Assembly: GCA_963514095.1 (NCBI GenBank)
Contig: OY741269.1
Span: 27,266,218 to 27,330,217 of the forward strand
DNA from: Eutrigla gurnardus
Lineage: Eukaryota > Chordata > Actinopteri > Perciformes > Triglidae
DNA: 64,000 nucleotides
Direction: 5' to 3'
This document shows, piece by piece, positions 50,252 through 62,830 of the stretch. Positions within the stretch are counted from its first letter, which is position 1; every line of letters begins with the position of its first letter. The notes under the pieces are model-generated. The model saw nothing but the letters and a program-made list of their open reading frames with translations. It did not search any database and was not told the origin of the DNA. The position numbers and the translations under genes were made by a program.

Positions 50252-51235
50252 GTAAACAAGAGGAGAAAAAAAAAAAAAAAAAGATGAGAGAGATTTGTGC
50301 CAAGAAGATGATTCACTACATTTCTGGTTTTGGTTGATAACACCTGAGGGAATGACTCACAGTGTACTGTATCAGTACACACAACTCAAAATGCTAATAA
50401 AATTGAAGCCTAAGAGAAAATAAAGGAAGACAAAAAATGTTTTATGAAAATCGTGCCGACAGAGTGACTGGAATCGCCATCATCCTCGCTAATCTCAGTG
50501 GCGTCTCACTCGCGGCTCCCCTCTGCATGGCAAAGGATTTATTCCCAGCGCTTTGAATGTGCTTTTTGCTGTCTTGGATCAGAGTGGGGAGAGTGGCCAG
50601 TTAATAGCAGCCTATTGACACTGAACCATCTGTTTAGGTGGACAGTGTCCAGCGCAGCAGAGAGGGAGGGAGGGGGGGATGGAGAAACAGAGGAAGTGAC
50701 AGATAAAGAGAGAAGACAGGGTGATGATGAATGGATGAGAGGTGGGGTCCAAACAATGCAGAGGAAGTGTTAGCAAAATGTTAGGTTTTAAAGCATATTC
50801 AAAATATGGCGAGAGACTCACACTTGCGGATGCGGCATATAATCTTGTTTACATATTTTAAATTAGCACATTTTTTTTCTTTTTTACATTTTCATCAGAA
50901 ACAGGATATGTGAAAGCGTCATCGACGGCATCACTGTGTCTTGGCACTGTTTTGCCGTCTTGGCTTTCGATTCCAGTTTTTTTTTCTTCTCTCCCTCAGA
51001 AAAGGGCTTGCTATAGCCACATCCCCGTTCTGTAATGCCCCGCAGTCTCCCGGGAAGGCTGGTCCGGCGGAGCCCTGGGGGGGAGCTGTCAGTTGAATCA
51101 TCCAGAGTGAGGCTGATTCCTCAGTCAGCTGCCTCTCAAGCCTTGCCTCTCTGACCAAGCCTCACTCCCCTGAGCCTCCTGATTTCTGTCACCATAGTGA
51201 TTCTCTGTGTACTGCCGGCTGGTCTCTGCAACCCC

Positions 51236-51444
51236 CCACCACCACCACCACCACCACCACCCACCCTGCCTCTCACAACCACAGTCTCTAACTCGCTGCC
51301 ACTTGTGCCCTGTGTTTTGATTTTTGCATGACTTCCTCCTTCACTGAAGATGGACTTTATGTGCAAGTCCTTAGCTGGCTGCAGTAAAAGGATTTCCCTG
51401 TACTTGCTGGAGTACAAATACAAAAAACATAGATATACTCCCCC

Positions 51445-51475
<31 letters not shown>
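51236..51475. repeat. CAC triplet repeat (51236-51262) and CA microsatellite (51446-51475)
   Basis: A (CAC)n run of about nine units and, 180 bp further on, a (CA)n tract. Confidence 0.9.
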
Positions 51476-51478
<3 letters not shown>

Positions 51479-52148
51479 GCTTCAGGCAGGAAACATAAAC
51501 AAGATTGTTTTTTTTCCTTCTTTCAGTTATGGTACTGAGCTACAAGCGCTCGCTGACTTATTTGATCATTTCACAGTTTAGAAGAAAACGTATCTTTCTG
51601 AAAGAATGAAAAGCGAGGCTTAAAAATACCTTTGCTGTGCCAAAGCTCCCGTTTCCCCAAGGGGTTTCTGACTGGATTGCGATGCTGCGATGTGTCCTCC
51701 AGTCACTTGCCACCCACGCTTAAAATAGCCGTTTTTTTTCTTCTTAAAGTTACATTCGGCATTAAACCATGACAGGGATGTCTACATGTGAAGCACATTC
51801 ATATGTTCAGAAATCATCACAGGTCAAAAAATGTTTTGATAAGCATATAAAAATACACTCTCCTGAGAGATAATTAAAATGTGAGAGTCCACCATGTGGA
51901 TTGTACTTCTCTTTCATGTTATCCTGTTTTCCAGTGATGGATGTGTTCATTAAGTCATTCCTGCACTTTGCAGACATCATGACGAAAAAAACACGCATAT
52001 TATGTGTGCAGGGTTTTACTTGGGCAGAATGTAGAGGGGTTATTGTTGAAAGTGTTGCTATTTTCTTCTCCTTCAAACACGTTTTCAAGGAGGACACATC
52101 AAAACACGATAAGGAACCTAAAAAGAAAAGGAAAACCATCAAAGACGC

Positions 52149-52348
52149 NNNNNNNNNNNNNNNNNNNNNNNNNNNNNNNNNNNNNNNNNNNNNNNNNNNN
52201 NNNNNNNNNNNNNNNNNNNNNNNNNNNNNNNNNNNNNNNNNNNNNNNNNNNNNNNNNNNNNNNNNNNNNNNNNNNNNNNNNNNNNNNNNNNNNNNNNNNN
52301 NNNNNNNNNNNNNNNNNNNNNNNNNNNNNNNNNNNNNNNNNNNNNNNN
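52149..52348. other. assembly gap, exactly 200 N
   Basis: A run of exactly 200 unknown bases, a round number suggesting a placeholder rather than a measured length. It lies between AT-rich sequence on the left and purine-rich sequence on the right. Open frames crossing it are artefacts of untranslated N. Confidence 0.99.
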
Positions 52349-53755
52349 CTCCTCCACCACTGGAGCCGCTGGAAAGATTACTACTGAGGAAGAGAGGGAA
52401 AGGAAAGGAGGGAGTTACATCAAGAGAACATAGAGCAGAGGAGAAGAGAAAAGCGACGAGGGAGAGCGCTTGGAGAAGAAGACACAAAAACAAGATAGAA
52501 GAACAAAGAGTTGACCTGGGCAGTTGTCCCTCTGCCAGTGCCGCCACCTCCCCTGTCTGTCCTCAGTCTTTGTAGGGCTTCAACATAATTAACTTGTTAA
52601 AAGATAGCTTGAAATTGGAAACGGACTTGTGACCACCAACACACAGGACACACCAAAAGCAGAAGATAAAGAGAGGGGGGAGAGTGACAGAGAGATGGGG
52701 AGGGAGACGGGAAGAAAGCGAGAACTGAGGGGATTGACTGTGGCCAAATTCTGATGAAAACATCATCCGGCCAGCTAACTCGCCATTTTAGACGTGAGAA
52801 ACAGATGAAAGTGAAGATTGCGATTCCTCATGGTTCACTCCCCAATACTAATGCAGAATGTCTGACAGTAGCATGTCCAGAGCTGTGGGGCTAAAGTACT
52901 GTCTGGATGAGATTGATAATACAATTAAGCCAGTCCCAGTATGAATGCATCACTGTGACCCATTACTACACCGAACCGCTTCAGATGGAGCATACCAGTC
53001 TAGCTCTAGGGCCTTTTGGACGGGGGGAAAAAAATACAATTATAAAAGGCTAGCAAGAAAATGTGTTCTCTTTAGAATGTGCAGGCTGGCTTGTACATCA
53101 TCAGATATGTGTGGGCTGCCTGCATATCTCACTGCTGTCCCCGGGCCCAGCTTTCTTCATCTATATTGAAACGAGGAGCTCACCAGAGCATAGATGGACT
53201 CAATATAATATAACAATATGATTTTTCCCTTATTGTCTCCTCTTATTGTTTTCTCTTATCCTGGTTTTGTTGTATATTAAGATCATTTTCGCAACAATTT
53301 TCCACATAATGTTTACAAATACGCAATCAGTTATTGCGCGCATGTGAGGACACATCTGACGAGATTGTTTTAGACATTAAATTTAGATGAAAATACATCT
53401 TTATCTTCAAACAGTGTTTTTGGACAGGAGAATATCCAGTCCAATCCGGTGCGAGGCAGATATTTAAACGATTCACGAGATGGGAATGTCACGGTTTGTT
53501 TCTGTCATGAACTTAGTTTGTTGTATTGCTTGTCTTTGTTGGCACTGATCTTCCACAAGTCAGTTCTTGACCTGTATACATGATCCATCTATTTCATGCT
53601 GAAACATACATTAACATTAGCTTTAGCCCCTGTTTAGGGTCGTGTCATTCACTTCATGGCCAAACAGAGATGGCAGCTCCTGTATCTGAGACTGCTGAAG
53701 CCACACTTGAACGTTAGCATATCCAATCAATAAAAAAACATAATTGCACTAGAAA

Positions 53756-54175
53756 GGTGTCTTTTCCCACCAAATATTAGACTAAAATGACAAATAGCTC
53801 TTTTAAGTAACATAAGGCATGTGAGTATTGTATGAAAGGTGCCTTATCATCCCGTTGAGTTTGCCAAGTAACCAGCGGAGACTCCAGGAAGTGACTGCCA
53901 AGAATTAGCCTGGCACAAGTCCTCACAAAGCCACAACTTGTCCTTCTTACACTTAACACATTATATCTCATTTGTTTTAATTAGTAAGCGGATTTAGTGG
54001 GATTTAGTTAACTTTTGTCGGAGCCAGGCTAGCTGCCTCCCCTTGATTCCCGTCTTTATGCTACGCTACGCTTAGCTGACTCTATTGTAGCTTCATATTT
54101 AGCATGTGGACATGACTGGTATGCATCTTCATCCAATAAGCATAACTTTCAAAAAAATATTCCTTCAAGTTTAAC
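53756..54175. repeat. teleost-type interspersed repeat remnant
   Basis: Blocks include GTCTTTTCCCACCAAATATT, AGACTAAAATGACAAATAGC, GAGCCAGGCTAGCTGCCTCC, CCGTCTTTATGCTACGCTAC and TAGCTTCATATTTAGCATGT, ending near AATATTCCTTCAAG. The order matches a widespread non-coding fish repeat as I remember it. The copy is degenerate. Confidence 0.6.
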
Positions 54176-54603
54176 TTAAAAATAAAATTCGAAGCCATCC
54201 TTTAAACAGTTTTAAAGAGGGAGTGCAGTTTAGTGTACCTGTTAGGTAGTTAGATTGTGGAGACTTGGAGGTGACCTCTTTAATCTTGCCTGCAGATGAA
54301 TTGATAAGGCATCAGGGGAGAAGGCAGGCTTTAAGAAGTCATGAGGCAGGAGATTGATGTTGCCTCTGTGACAACTTGCCTTTAGATGAGGGGGAGAGAG
54401 AGACGGTGAGAGAGAGAGAGAGAACCAGACGTTTAGCTGCAGGTCTAAACTGAGACCCCAACACTATGGCTGCCGCCGCTGCTGGCTGGAATCAATTCTG
54501 TCTTTATCAGTCCCCCTCTTCTGTGTCCTGGAATCCTCCTCAGACCGCAGAGCAGCCGGGGGGAAAACTGATGTGTTTTCCAATAATGAAATGGAACACG
54601 GCA

Positions 54604-54625
54604 AAAAAAAAAAAAAAAAAAAAAA
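54604..54625. repeat. poly-A tract
   Basis: A run of about 22 A on the plus strand. No SINE or LINE body is recognisable immediately to its left. Confidence 0.9.
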
Positions 54626-55195
54626 GTTTTAAAAGGTGTCTGGCTGGTCTCCCTTTGCAGTACAGCCCTCTTTAATCTCGTGTCTGGTGTTTAAACACAG
54701 CTGTGGCCATGCCGACGCAGGTCAAAAGAATGAATGGATTATCCGAACGGATTGTGCATCAACAGTAGGGGTTGTTAGTTTTGGTATAGCAACACTAATT
54801 GCTGTAAGAAATGGGAAATCTTGTATCAAATGGATCCTCCCCCACACATATTATGGATAATTAACGTGTGTGTGAAAACATGTAAGATTTAGGACAGCTG
54901 ACATCTCTGCTAAGTAGGAAGCACCGTATCTACGGAGTCTATTTCATCTGAAACAACTGCCTGTTACCATTTGAAGGGCTGGTTGTGAGTTCCACCTCGG
55001 GCCTGAGGCAGGCAGGCAGGCCGGCTGCTGCTGCTGCTGCTGTACGATGATCCATCTGCATGGCAGAAACCATCCATCCAATGCATAGCTACAGGCTGAA
55101 GGCCGGCCCATTGTGTGGGCTGAGCACTGTGACTGCTCCCTCTTGTACCTCCATAATGGGATTACATTAGCCAGGTTCTTCTGCTCCCTCTCCCG

Positions 55196-55201
<6 letters not shown>

Positions 55202-55258
<57 letters not shown>
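55202..55258. repeat. compound CT-CA microsatellite
   Basis: (CT)n merges into (CA)n. A CTG triplet run of about six units lies nearby at about 55025-55042. Confidence 0.95.
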
Positions 55259-55260
<2 letters not shown>

Positions 55261-56944
55261 ATGTGTGAATGACTGACTGTCCACTCTGCCACCTCATGTT
55301 CGCTCCCTGTTTACTTACCTATGGCCCTGTGTAATGATGCAGGTTTTATACCCATTTTTACAAACACTCTCAGTTTTCAGCACAAACACGGTTTTATGGG
55401 ATTTCCACATTTCTTGACAAATACTTTCCTCATTTGTTTTCATGGGAGCGTGAGAGGGGAAACATAGATGGAGGGAGAGGAAGAATCGTAGAATGACAGA
55501 CAAAGATAGAAAGAGACAGAGGGTTTTGTTCAGGGTTTTCCTCGAGGAGAGGCTGTCATGTGTAAAATCTGTTCAGAACCAGCAATTGTGTTTTGTTGGG
55601 CTGCACCAGCAGCGCTAAGCTGTTCGTTGGAAACCAATTTGTTAATGTCTAACCGCTGCACTAGTTTTCCCTCAAGGACAAAGATTGATATTCCACATAA
55701 CCTGCCAAGACACCACTGAAGAAGAATATGGAGAGTGATGATACTCAAGAGGAATTATGCAAGAGATCTCAAGGACTAGAAATTGCGTCTTTTTCTTCTT
55801 CGTCTTTCTCATCTTTTCTCAGTCTGTAGTTCATTAGTATCCCTTACACTAATACAGTCTGTCTGTTCCGCAAAGAAACATAAGTCATTCTTGACAAATC
55901 TGTGTGTACTGTGCATGACTTTTTTAACATCGTACCTCAACATAACTTTGGTTTATCTGTAACGCTTTCAAAGAGCGATTCAGAAAAATCAGTTGGCCGT
56001 TAATGTAAGTTAAATACTAAATGATATGGGATTGATTAAAAGGGTCAGGCTGCCAGCCTACCACAGCGTTTGAATGCGGAGGTAGCCACCATAAAATTAA
56101 AACGGGGATCAATGGCGTGTCATATCCCTGCTGCTCCGCGGTTTGAACATGTAATTCTAACGTTGAGGCTGCAACCATCTCTCACGTCAGGCCTCCCAGC
56201 ATCAGGCTCAATAACCCAGCCGCCCATGGTTGCTGTCTATTGCTACCCATGCTACAGTATTCACAAGCAGGAGTGGAAATACAAGTTGGGTCTTTATCGC
56301 TGCAGAAGTTGGGCCAGTAACAGTGGTGAGAGATTGTAAAAAAAGAAATAGTTTATTTGGGGTTTTCATCATTTTGAGATATGTGAGAAGGTGTTTTTTT
56401 CACAGTTTTTTTCACTCTTTGCTAACATGCCTAAAGATCCCCATACAGCTGTTTTATTTTTTCTCAGTCTAAGATTATGGAAATTCAAATTCATTCAAGT
56501 TTGTTTGCTGATGGTTGTGCACATCAGTATTCACTGTCTCAGTGAGAGCAACCACAGGCAGCCCGAGGGCCTCGCAGTGAGGCTCTAGTAGTCTTTTTTC
56601 ACACTTTCCTGAAGATTTCTGTAATGAATGACTTCCGGTGAGACGAGGAAGACAAAAACACCGTATATTGGCTTCATTTACACCCAATTTATTCTTAATT
56701 GTATGAATAATACCCCATTGTGCTTTGCATCCAGCCAGTGGCATATTACTGTCTGCCTTCTTTTCATAATTACTATGTTCCCTAAAATCTTTCCATCATC
56801 AGCATCGATAGCGAAATCCCCTGATATGTGGATCTGCTTTGAAAACAAAGGAGATTATTGTTACAGTTTTTGTTTCTGTATTGTCTCTGACAGCATTTGT
56901 AACAACCTGTCAAATCTTCTTCTGGCTTAATGCCATACACGAGT

Positions 56945-57440
56945 TCCTGTCACTGTTGATGAAATGCAAAAAAGGACCCAAATGCAAAAGGAGGCAGGCA
57001 GGTGAAATAGAACAAAAAGCGACTTTAATGACCAAGCTGATTCCAAACTGACAGGGAACCAAAAAAACCTGAGGAAGTAGGCGGCGGTAATAAAAAAAAA
57101 AAGTACAAAGGAAGAAAATATCAAACGGGACAGAGCTTAAAAAAACAAACCAGAATGTGACCAGGAACATGGATGCAGGACTAAGGCAGGCTGAGGAGAA
57201 CCAGGAGAAAGGCAGATGACACGACACAGACACAAACACAGGAAAAGACATGGCCTAATAGACAAGAAATGAATCAGACAACAAGACACAGACGGGCAGA
57301 CGTGAGGGCAGACTAAAAGCTGATTGGTGCAAATGGGCGAGACTAAAAAATAACAGACGGGAAGTCAAAACAACACAAGACACAAGAGGCCGTAAACTTC
57401 AAAATAAATCAGGAAATGTAGGAAAAAAACACACGTGCAA
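56945..57440 (-). repeat. teleost-type interspersed repeat remnant (minus orientation)
   Basis: The plus strand reads GGACCCAAATGCAAAAGGAG, GCGACTTTAATGACCAAG, then a long A-rich, poorly complex body with ACAAGACACAGACGGGCAGA and CTTCAAAATAAATCAGGAAA. On the minus strand this corresponds to the fish repeat that ends in a T-rich tail, an AATAAAG-like site and GCATTTGGGTCC. It is non-coding, and the class is uncertain. Confidence 0.55.
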
Positions 57441-58099
57441 TTCAGCCATACCAATCAGACAGAAGAAAATAACATCATTTTCAGCTTTTTCCAATTTCTT
57501 ATACCGTTTTCAAAGCATCTTTAAATCTCAAAAGAATACCCCCCACATAAACAATGAAAGTTCCCTCAGAAAGGGGTTGTCTTCATCACCAAAAAGCTTT
57601 ATGAAGCCTCTGATAGGAGGGGTGACCTTTGCAGGGCATTATAAACTTGGTGTAATAGGCTGTATGTGGCAGTGTCACCTCTAGGAATAGCTGTGATGTG
57701 GGTATGAGAGATGATCGATTCGACGACACATCTGTGTGGAACAGGCGCTGCTCGGCTGTCTATCTCCTCTCTTTGTGCATGCTTGCTAGCTGCAGCTGTG
57801 TCTGGTTCAACCCTCTGCCTGCTCTTGGCTTTATCTGCTTTCAATGGCTCAAATTGCATTGCGAAACGAGCCAAAATGCTCGTCCCCGCCCGTCCACCAC
57901 TCTCACCCCCTGTGAAAACTAACTGGGGCTGGACGGTCGATACCCCAGTTGTCGTCATTTTCTTTGAGATGTCACAAAAAAGTTGCCATATCAAGATAAA
58001 TCTAACATAATGTGAGGTCATAAATATTACAGATCATATGTTTTTGGGAAAAATATTCTACTTTAAACCAGAAATAAAGAAGTTTAATGATAGCGGTAG

Positions 58100-58265
58100 A
58101 AAATATGGGCGTAGTCTCCATGACCTCACCCATAGGTTTCTGAAGAACCGTTATGGTGGTTCAGGCTGTGGCCATCTTGTCGTCACACATGCCTAAACCA
58201 TACCCGAAGTCCCCAGCAGCTCCATAACTGGAAGTCTGACGAGATGGATTATGATCTTGTGATCC
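58100..58265 (+). repeat. teleost-type interspersed repeat fragment
   Basis: It reads GGGCGTAGTCTCCATGACCT, CACCCATAGGTTTCTGAAGA, GGCTGTGGCCATCTTGTCGT and AGCTCCATAACTGGAAGTCT. I recognise these as part of a common dispersed repeat in fish, possibly the same broad family as the element at 5036-5442 (both contain a GCCATCTTG core after a GTGG-rich block). It is a fragment only. Confidence 0.5.
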
Positions 58266-58734
58266 CGCGATTCTCACATGATGGCATGATATCAGAATCC
58301 AGCTGCCATGCGAGGTAAATTGAAATGTGCCTGCCAACATGTAAGAGATGGCAAGCTAAACGGGTAGGCCATGCCGTTGATTTCACGCGTTTACTGTAGA
58401 ATTATACTAACAATGTTGAGTTGAAACCTGACAGGAGTGAGCTGCAGAGAGAGATTTTTTCTTCTTCTCCCAGGCACCAGTGTGCTGGAATGAGACGCCA
58501 CTCACCATTAGTGCTGTGGAAGCTGTTGGTGGATGGGCTTCAAATATAAATAAGGATCAGTCATCGGCGTATTGTCACACGATAACCTCTTGCGATTGCT
58601 TTCTCGCTACTTGTGTTAGTGTTGCATGCTGTGTTAAATATCACAACTCAAACAGAAATGCAGGCGCCTTGGATTCTGCAGTCCTACATAAACTAATGAT
58701 AGCACTTCTGTGGGTAGCTTCAGTGGAGCAGAGC

Positions 58735-58736
<2 letters not shown>

Positions 58737-58773
<37 letters not shown>
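58737..58773. repeat. TG dinucleotide microsatellite
   Basis: An uninterrupted (TG)n tract upstream of the agbl4 exon. Confidence 0.95.
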
Positions 58774-58774
<1 letters not shown>

Positions 58775-59634
58775 GCAGGCCGACTCGTGGATTAGCTCTG
58801 TCCAATGGCAGAAGGAGAGGGATCTACTTTGACAGTGTGGTAGTTAGCCCATCTGTCTATAATCAGCTGTGTGTGTGTGTGTGCGTGCCGCTGCTACGGT
58901 ACGACTTGCCACCAGGTGGTCAACAGTTCCCCGATGTACAGTTGTGAGGGACGCTGAGCCTCACGGTCTGCCTAGTTTGCCAGCAAACTTAACTCTTGAA
59001 CAGCTGCCTGGAGTTGGCTGGTCTCATGCATTGGGTTAAGCACAGCATTCAGTGAAAATAAGCTGTCAATTTGTCATTTTTCTTTGCAGCTCCGACAAGA
59101 AGGCCAACACCCTCTCCACTCCCCCACCCCCATTTTTCCCCCCCCTTTGACGGTCATTAATTCGTGCATGCACCGCAAGATTCCCCGCTACATGCGTGCC
59201 CACATATGAATCAGAAGATACAGACGAGGCCTATATTTAGAAAGCTTGTCATGTAATCATCTACCAGCCAGTCATCTTATAGACAGCTATGAGAATTGGA
59301 AGCGGGGAAATAGTTCCCATCGGATTAATTATACTTCCGCTGATCATCTGGATCTTTTTGCTGTGGAGAGGATATTGTGTGTCAGATATGGATGGCTGGA
59401 AACAACCCCGTCTGTTGGTCTTTTTGCTCCTCATAGCTACTGCTCTGTGTGGGCATCGACTTGACTTGAAAGACAAAGAGTAAAATGTTGATGGTTTTGT
59501 TGACATTATTTTTTGTTGCCCTTCTTGTCTGTTTGTAATGTTTTGAGTCCATTGATTGTGAACTTTTAGGAAGTTTCTGTGTTGTGGTCTATACTCGGTT
59601 AATGCTAATATAAGCTTTTTCGCTGCCTCTGCAG

Positions 59635-59759
59635 GGAACCTCGGTCGCGTTGACTACATCAGTGAGTTCGAGTTTGACCTCTTCATCCGGCCTGACACCT
59701 GCAACCCACGCTTCAGAGTCTGGTTCAACTTCACAGTGGAGAACGTCCGTGAGACACAG
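59635..59759 (+). CDS. agbl4: agbl4 internal exon (cytosolic carboxypeptidase 6, N-terminal domain)
   Basis: This 125-nt exon has the acceptor cctctgcag|GG and the donor GACACAG|gtcagc. It reads (G)NLGRVDYISEFEFDLFIRPD, then TCNPRFRVWFNFTVENVRET, then Q, matching the conserved N-domain of AGBL4/CCP6 that precedes the M14 zinc-carboxypeptidase domain. CCP6 removes glutamates from polyglutamylated tubulin and other proteins in the cytosol. The exon begins in phase 1 (two bases complete a Gly codon) and ends in phase 0. The zinc-binding residues are encoded by later exons outside the window, so catalytic competence cannot be judged here. It is transcribed away from elavl4, matching the divergent order of the two human genes. 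The upstream first exon was not found with confidence. Confidence 0.94.
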
Positions 59760-61733
59760 GTCAGCACGCTTGTACCGTTAGCATTCCTCATAAAGAAGGG
59801 TTTCTCTCCCATTTCCATTCTATCTTCCATTTAACAGACAGACTTGTGCTAAATTGGCTCAATCATGTAAACGCTACCGAGTGCCGTGTTTCCTCACACC
59901 AGGGCTGTGGAAATGTCCTAAAATGTGCCAGGACTCTCAAGCCTTTCCTTCTGCCAAGCATATGGCCTTACTGATAAGAGCATGTTACGAGTAAAACTTG
60001 TAGTGTTTATGTTTGAAAAAGCATCAATGGTGGCAACAAACAAATCCAACTGATATATTACTTTTCTTCACTTCACCTTCAGCACAGATAGAATACTTTA
60101 CTATAAAAACCACATAGTCTTTAGTATGTCACAGTGTTAAATACCTGAGACAAGGTGTAGTCACATCAGATTTGATAGATTTATAAGGTTTAAGTTCAGT
60201 TTTAAATTCATTTTAAATCATATATTAGTGATCGGCTTTTGGCAGCCTAACATTCAAGGCAGTCCTGTGAAAGTGAGATGCTACCTTCCACAAGGTTATA
60301 AATATAACAATTTGGAATGAAGTCCATGCTTTTAAGACGCCTTCTTAAGTCTTGTGCCCACAAAAAATAATAGTAATTGAGACAATTTTTAACGGATATC
60401 CGGGCCAAGACCACTTCCGTGTGCTGGTCATTATTCACAGTCCGAGCAACTTGAGACGACGTCTAAGGTTGCTTTCATATCTTTGTATAGACATTAATTA
60501 AAAGTTAAATTTGTCATTGCCAAAGCTGATAAGTTCCAAGATGACGTTTTGGCCAATGCCAATTCCACACGGACTGTTTACCTGCATTTAACCACAGCTT
60601 GCTCAAATGTGATGGGTCAATACTCAGGCTTTGGCACCAAAATCATACAGATTCTGTATTATCTGTTTAGTGTTTAGTAGTGTAGAGTATTACACATAAT
60701 ACCTCCCAGAATGTGCTTTAACAATCTGAGTGCATTAGACATTTCTGGCTGTGACGCCACCAAAGTTGTTTCTCATCAGAATTGAGGCAGTTGCTATACC
60801 TCACTTCTTGTCACAGTCTTCGAGGCTTGATTCTGCCACTAGCAAGCTCTGAGCCCTGTGATTGGCTGACAGAGGTGGTCACATGCCACAGAGATACACT
60901 GTATGTGGGTACAGTAAGCGTGGCTTGAGGGGGATAGAGGCTTGTTCTACCATTTGAATACAACTTTGCAGGATAAGAAGAAGGTAAAACTGAGAAAGAT
61001 AAAGTTTAGAGAAAGAGCATGTGAAGACAGCCACATATGAAGATAAAGGGAGTGAGATAGAAAGAGAGAGGGAGAAAGAGGCGGAGGAAGGTGAGACTGA
61101 GGGGGAGAAAAAGCAAAGAGAGCGATAAAGAGGGGGGAAAATTCAAGGATGAATTCACAGCATGCTGTTGCTGCTCTCTTCCTGTAGAGTGTGTAACCCA
61201 GCCTATCTGAGGCTATCAGGCCTATCAGCCCATCTCCCCGCAGTGCTGTAGTCAGCACTAATCACATTTTATGGCTCTGAGATGAATGGGAGGCCTCGGC
61301 TTGGAGCCGGATCGATCCCAGGGCCAGATAGACCAGCACCAGCAGTCTGCAGCCGGGCCAACAGGATATTTGCTGTTGTGGCAAAATGACAGAGAAAGTG
61401 TGTGTGTGTGAGAGAGAGAGAGAGAGACAGAGAGACACACAGTGAGAAAGCGAGCGGAGGGGGGATGCAACACAATAAGCAACAAAAGGTTGATAAGTAT
61501 CATGTATGTGATCACACCACATACAGAGGCACAGGCAACAGCAAGCCTGCAGATGAACAAACATTTCCATCGCACACCTCCACGCCGTCTCTCTATAGGC
61601 CCCCTTACCAGCTTCTTTCATAGAAATCTGTTTCTTATCTGTCCAATTTCCTTCTTCAAAGAGGCCTTGTGCGAATTTAATCTACTGCGGTGGAAGGTGT
61701 TGTGGTTAAGTGCTGCCTGTGCATTTTGCCAAG

Positions 61734-61736
<3 letters not shown>

Positions 61737-61795
<59 letters not shown>
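61737..61795. repeat. TG dinucleotide microsatellite
   Basis: About 59 bp of (TG)n in the agbl4 intron. Confidence 0.95.
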
Positions 61796-61796
<1 letters not shown>

Positions 61797-62599
61797 TGTA
61801 TACAGACGCTGTGATTAGATTGTGCCTAGTATCATCACAATTCACATACATCTTTTGTTCACATCCTAATGGCTGTAATTTTGTTATGATTTGCAACAAA
61901 AAAAAATTAAAAAAAATAAAAGTGAGAAATTAAACAGACAAAGAATAATAACATGAGTAAATAAACCAAGTGTAGCTATGTGGGGAGAGGCTGTGCTATA
62001 GAGATATCAGTGGGTTCCAGGGGAGAACTGGGCTGTTGGAGTGTTTCATCCAGCTAAGCCTTGCTAACTCTCAGCCTGAGCCAGGGGAATGGGGAACAGT
62101 AAAAGCCCGTGATATTGGAAGTGAGATGGCCATTTTGAAGGAATGTAAGCTGGTGAAACAGATTTGGTCTGCCTCAATCAGCTTAGCAGCTTTGTGGAAA
62201 TTGGCTTCACCGTAGCACCGGTTATGATGGATGGCTGGATGGATGAATGTCTCTTTTTTTGTATGTCTTTTCTTTTTTGTGTTTTTCAAACCACTCACTT
62301 ACCTCAAAAAGCTCTGACCAATTCTGGTAACGTAGGTTGCATTGACCGGGACACTATTTGAAGTTCTGCTTGGTTTGGGCGTATTTTTCTCTGGGGAAAT
62401 GTCTTGCAAAAAAATAGTTCCAAAAAGTAATTTTTCCAAGTTTCTAAAGTCTGTGTTTTATGTACGATATCTTAACTTTAACGAGGTACTTAATTTTTAT
62501 GATCTGTTAAAAAAGCTCCATGATTTTAAAAATTCCAAAAAGACCTATACCTGGACGGATTCTGACTTTTATGCAGATACATTTTGAATCACTGCTGTT

Positions 62600-62830
62600 T
62601 GGATTTTTATCAGGATTGTCCTGATATTTTGTAGACACATCCTTGTCCCCCTCAGGATGGATTGTAATAACTTTGAGGATCCCCCAGCACCATAATTGGG
62701 TCAAAACTTAACATGACTAAACACCTAATACCAATCCCATCAGCCTCAGCTGTGTTTTTGTAATTACTGCCCATGAACAAACGTTGATGCTAACATGCTA
62801 AACTAAATGGGTGAACATTTCTTTTCATCA
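62600..62830 (+). repeat. teleost-type interspersed repeat fragment
   Basis: It reads CCCCTCAGGATGGATTGTAA, TAACTTTGAGGATCCCCCAG, CATCAGCCTCAGCTGTGTTT and GATGCTAACATGCTAAACTA. The sequence around CCCATCAGCCTCAGCTGT and the GCTAACATGCTAA block is characteristic of an abundant fish dispersed repeat as I remember it. It is non-coding. Confidence 0.55.

Larger units (their letters stand above)
48123..59634. other. interval between the elavl4 side and the agbl4 exon
   Basis: About 11.5 kb that should hold the 5' end of agbl4. It contains GA- and CT-rich tracts (48.18-49.6 kb), poly-A/T runs, the 200-N gap, and repeat remnants at 53756-54175, 56945-57440 and 58100-58265. No exon matching the conserved AGBL4 segment that precedes the 59635 exon was found; it may lie in the gap or be too diverged for me to see. 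Confidence 0.6.

Noticed and set aside
51807..52575. Long frames of 246 and 224 codons on both strands
   Set aside because: They cross the 200-N gap; the flanking pieces are low-complexity and unrelated.
56070..56339. 89-codon plus-strand frame ending at a phase-1 donor-like site
   Set aside because: The peptide has no similarity to the AGBL4 N-terminus and lacks a clear acceptor or start; phase match alone is weak.
58480..58947. 155-codon plus-strand frame just upstream of the agbl4 exon, with a good acceptor-like tract before it
   Set aside because: It includes a Cys/Val run from the TG repeat. The phase-1 site GTTG|gtggat fits agbl4 but the donor is poor and the peptide does not match CCP6.
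59246..59506. Frames on both strands just before the agbl4 exon
   Set aside because: No similarity to AGBL4, a different phase from the exon, and stops before the acceptor.
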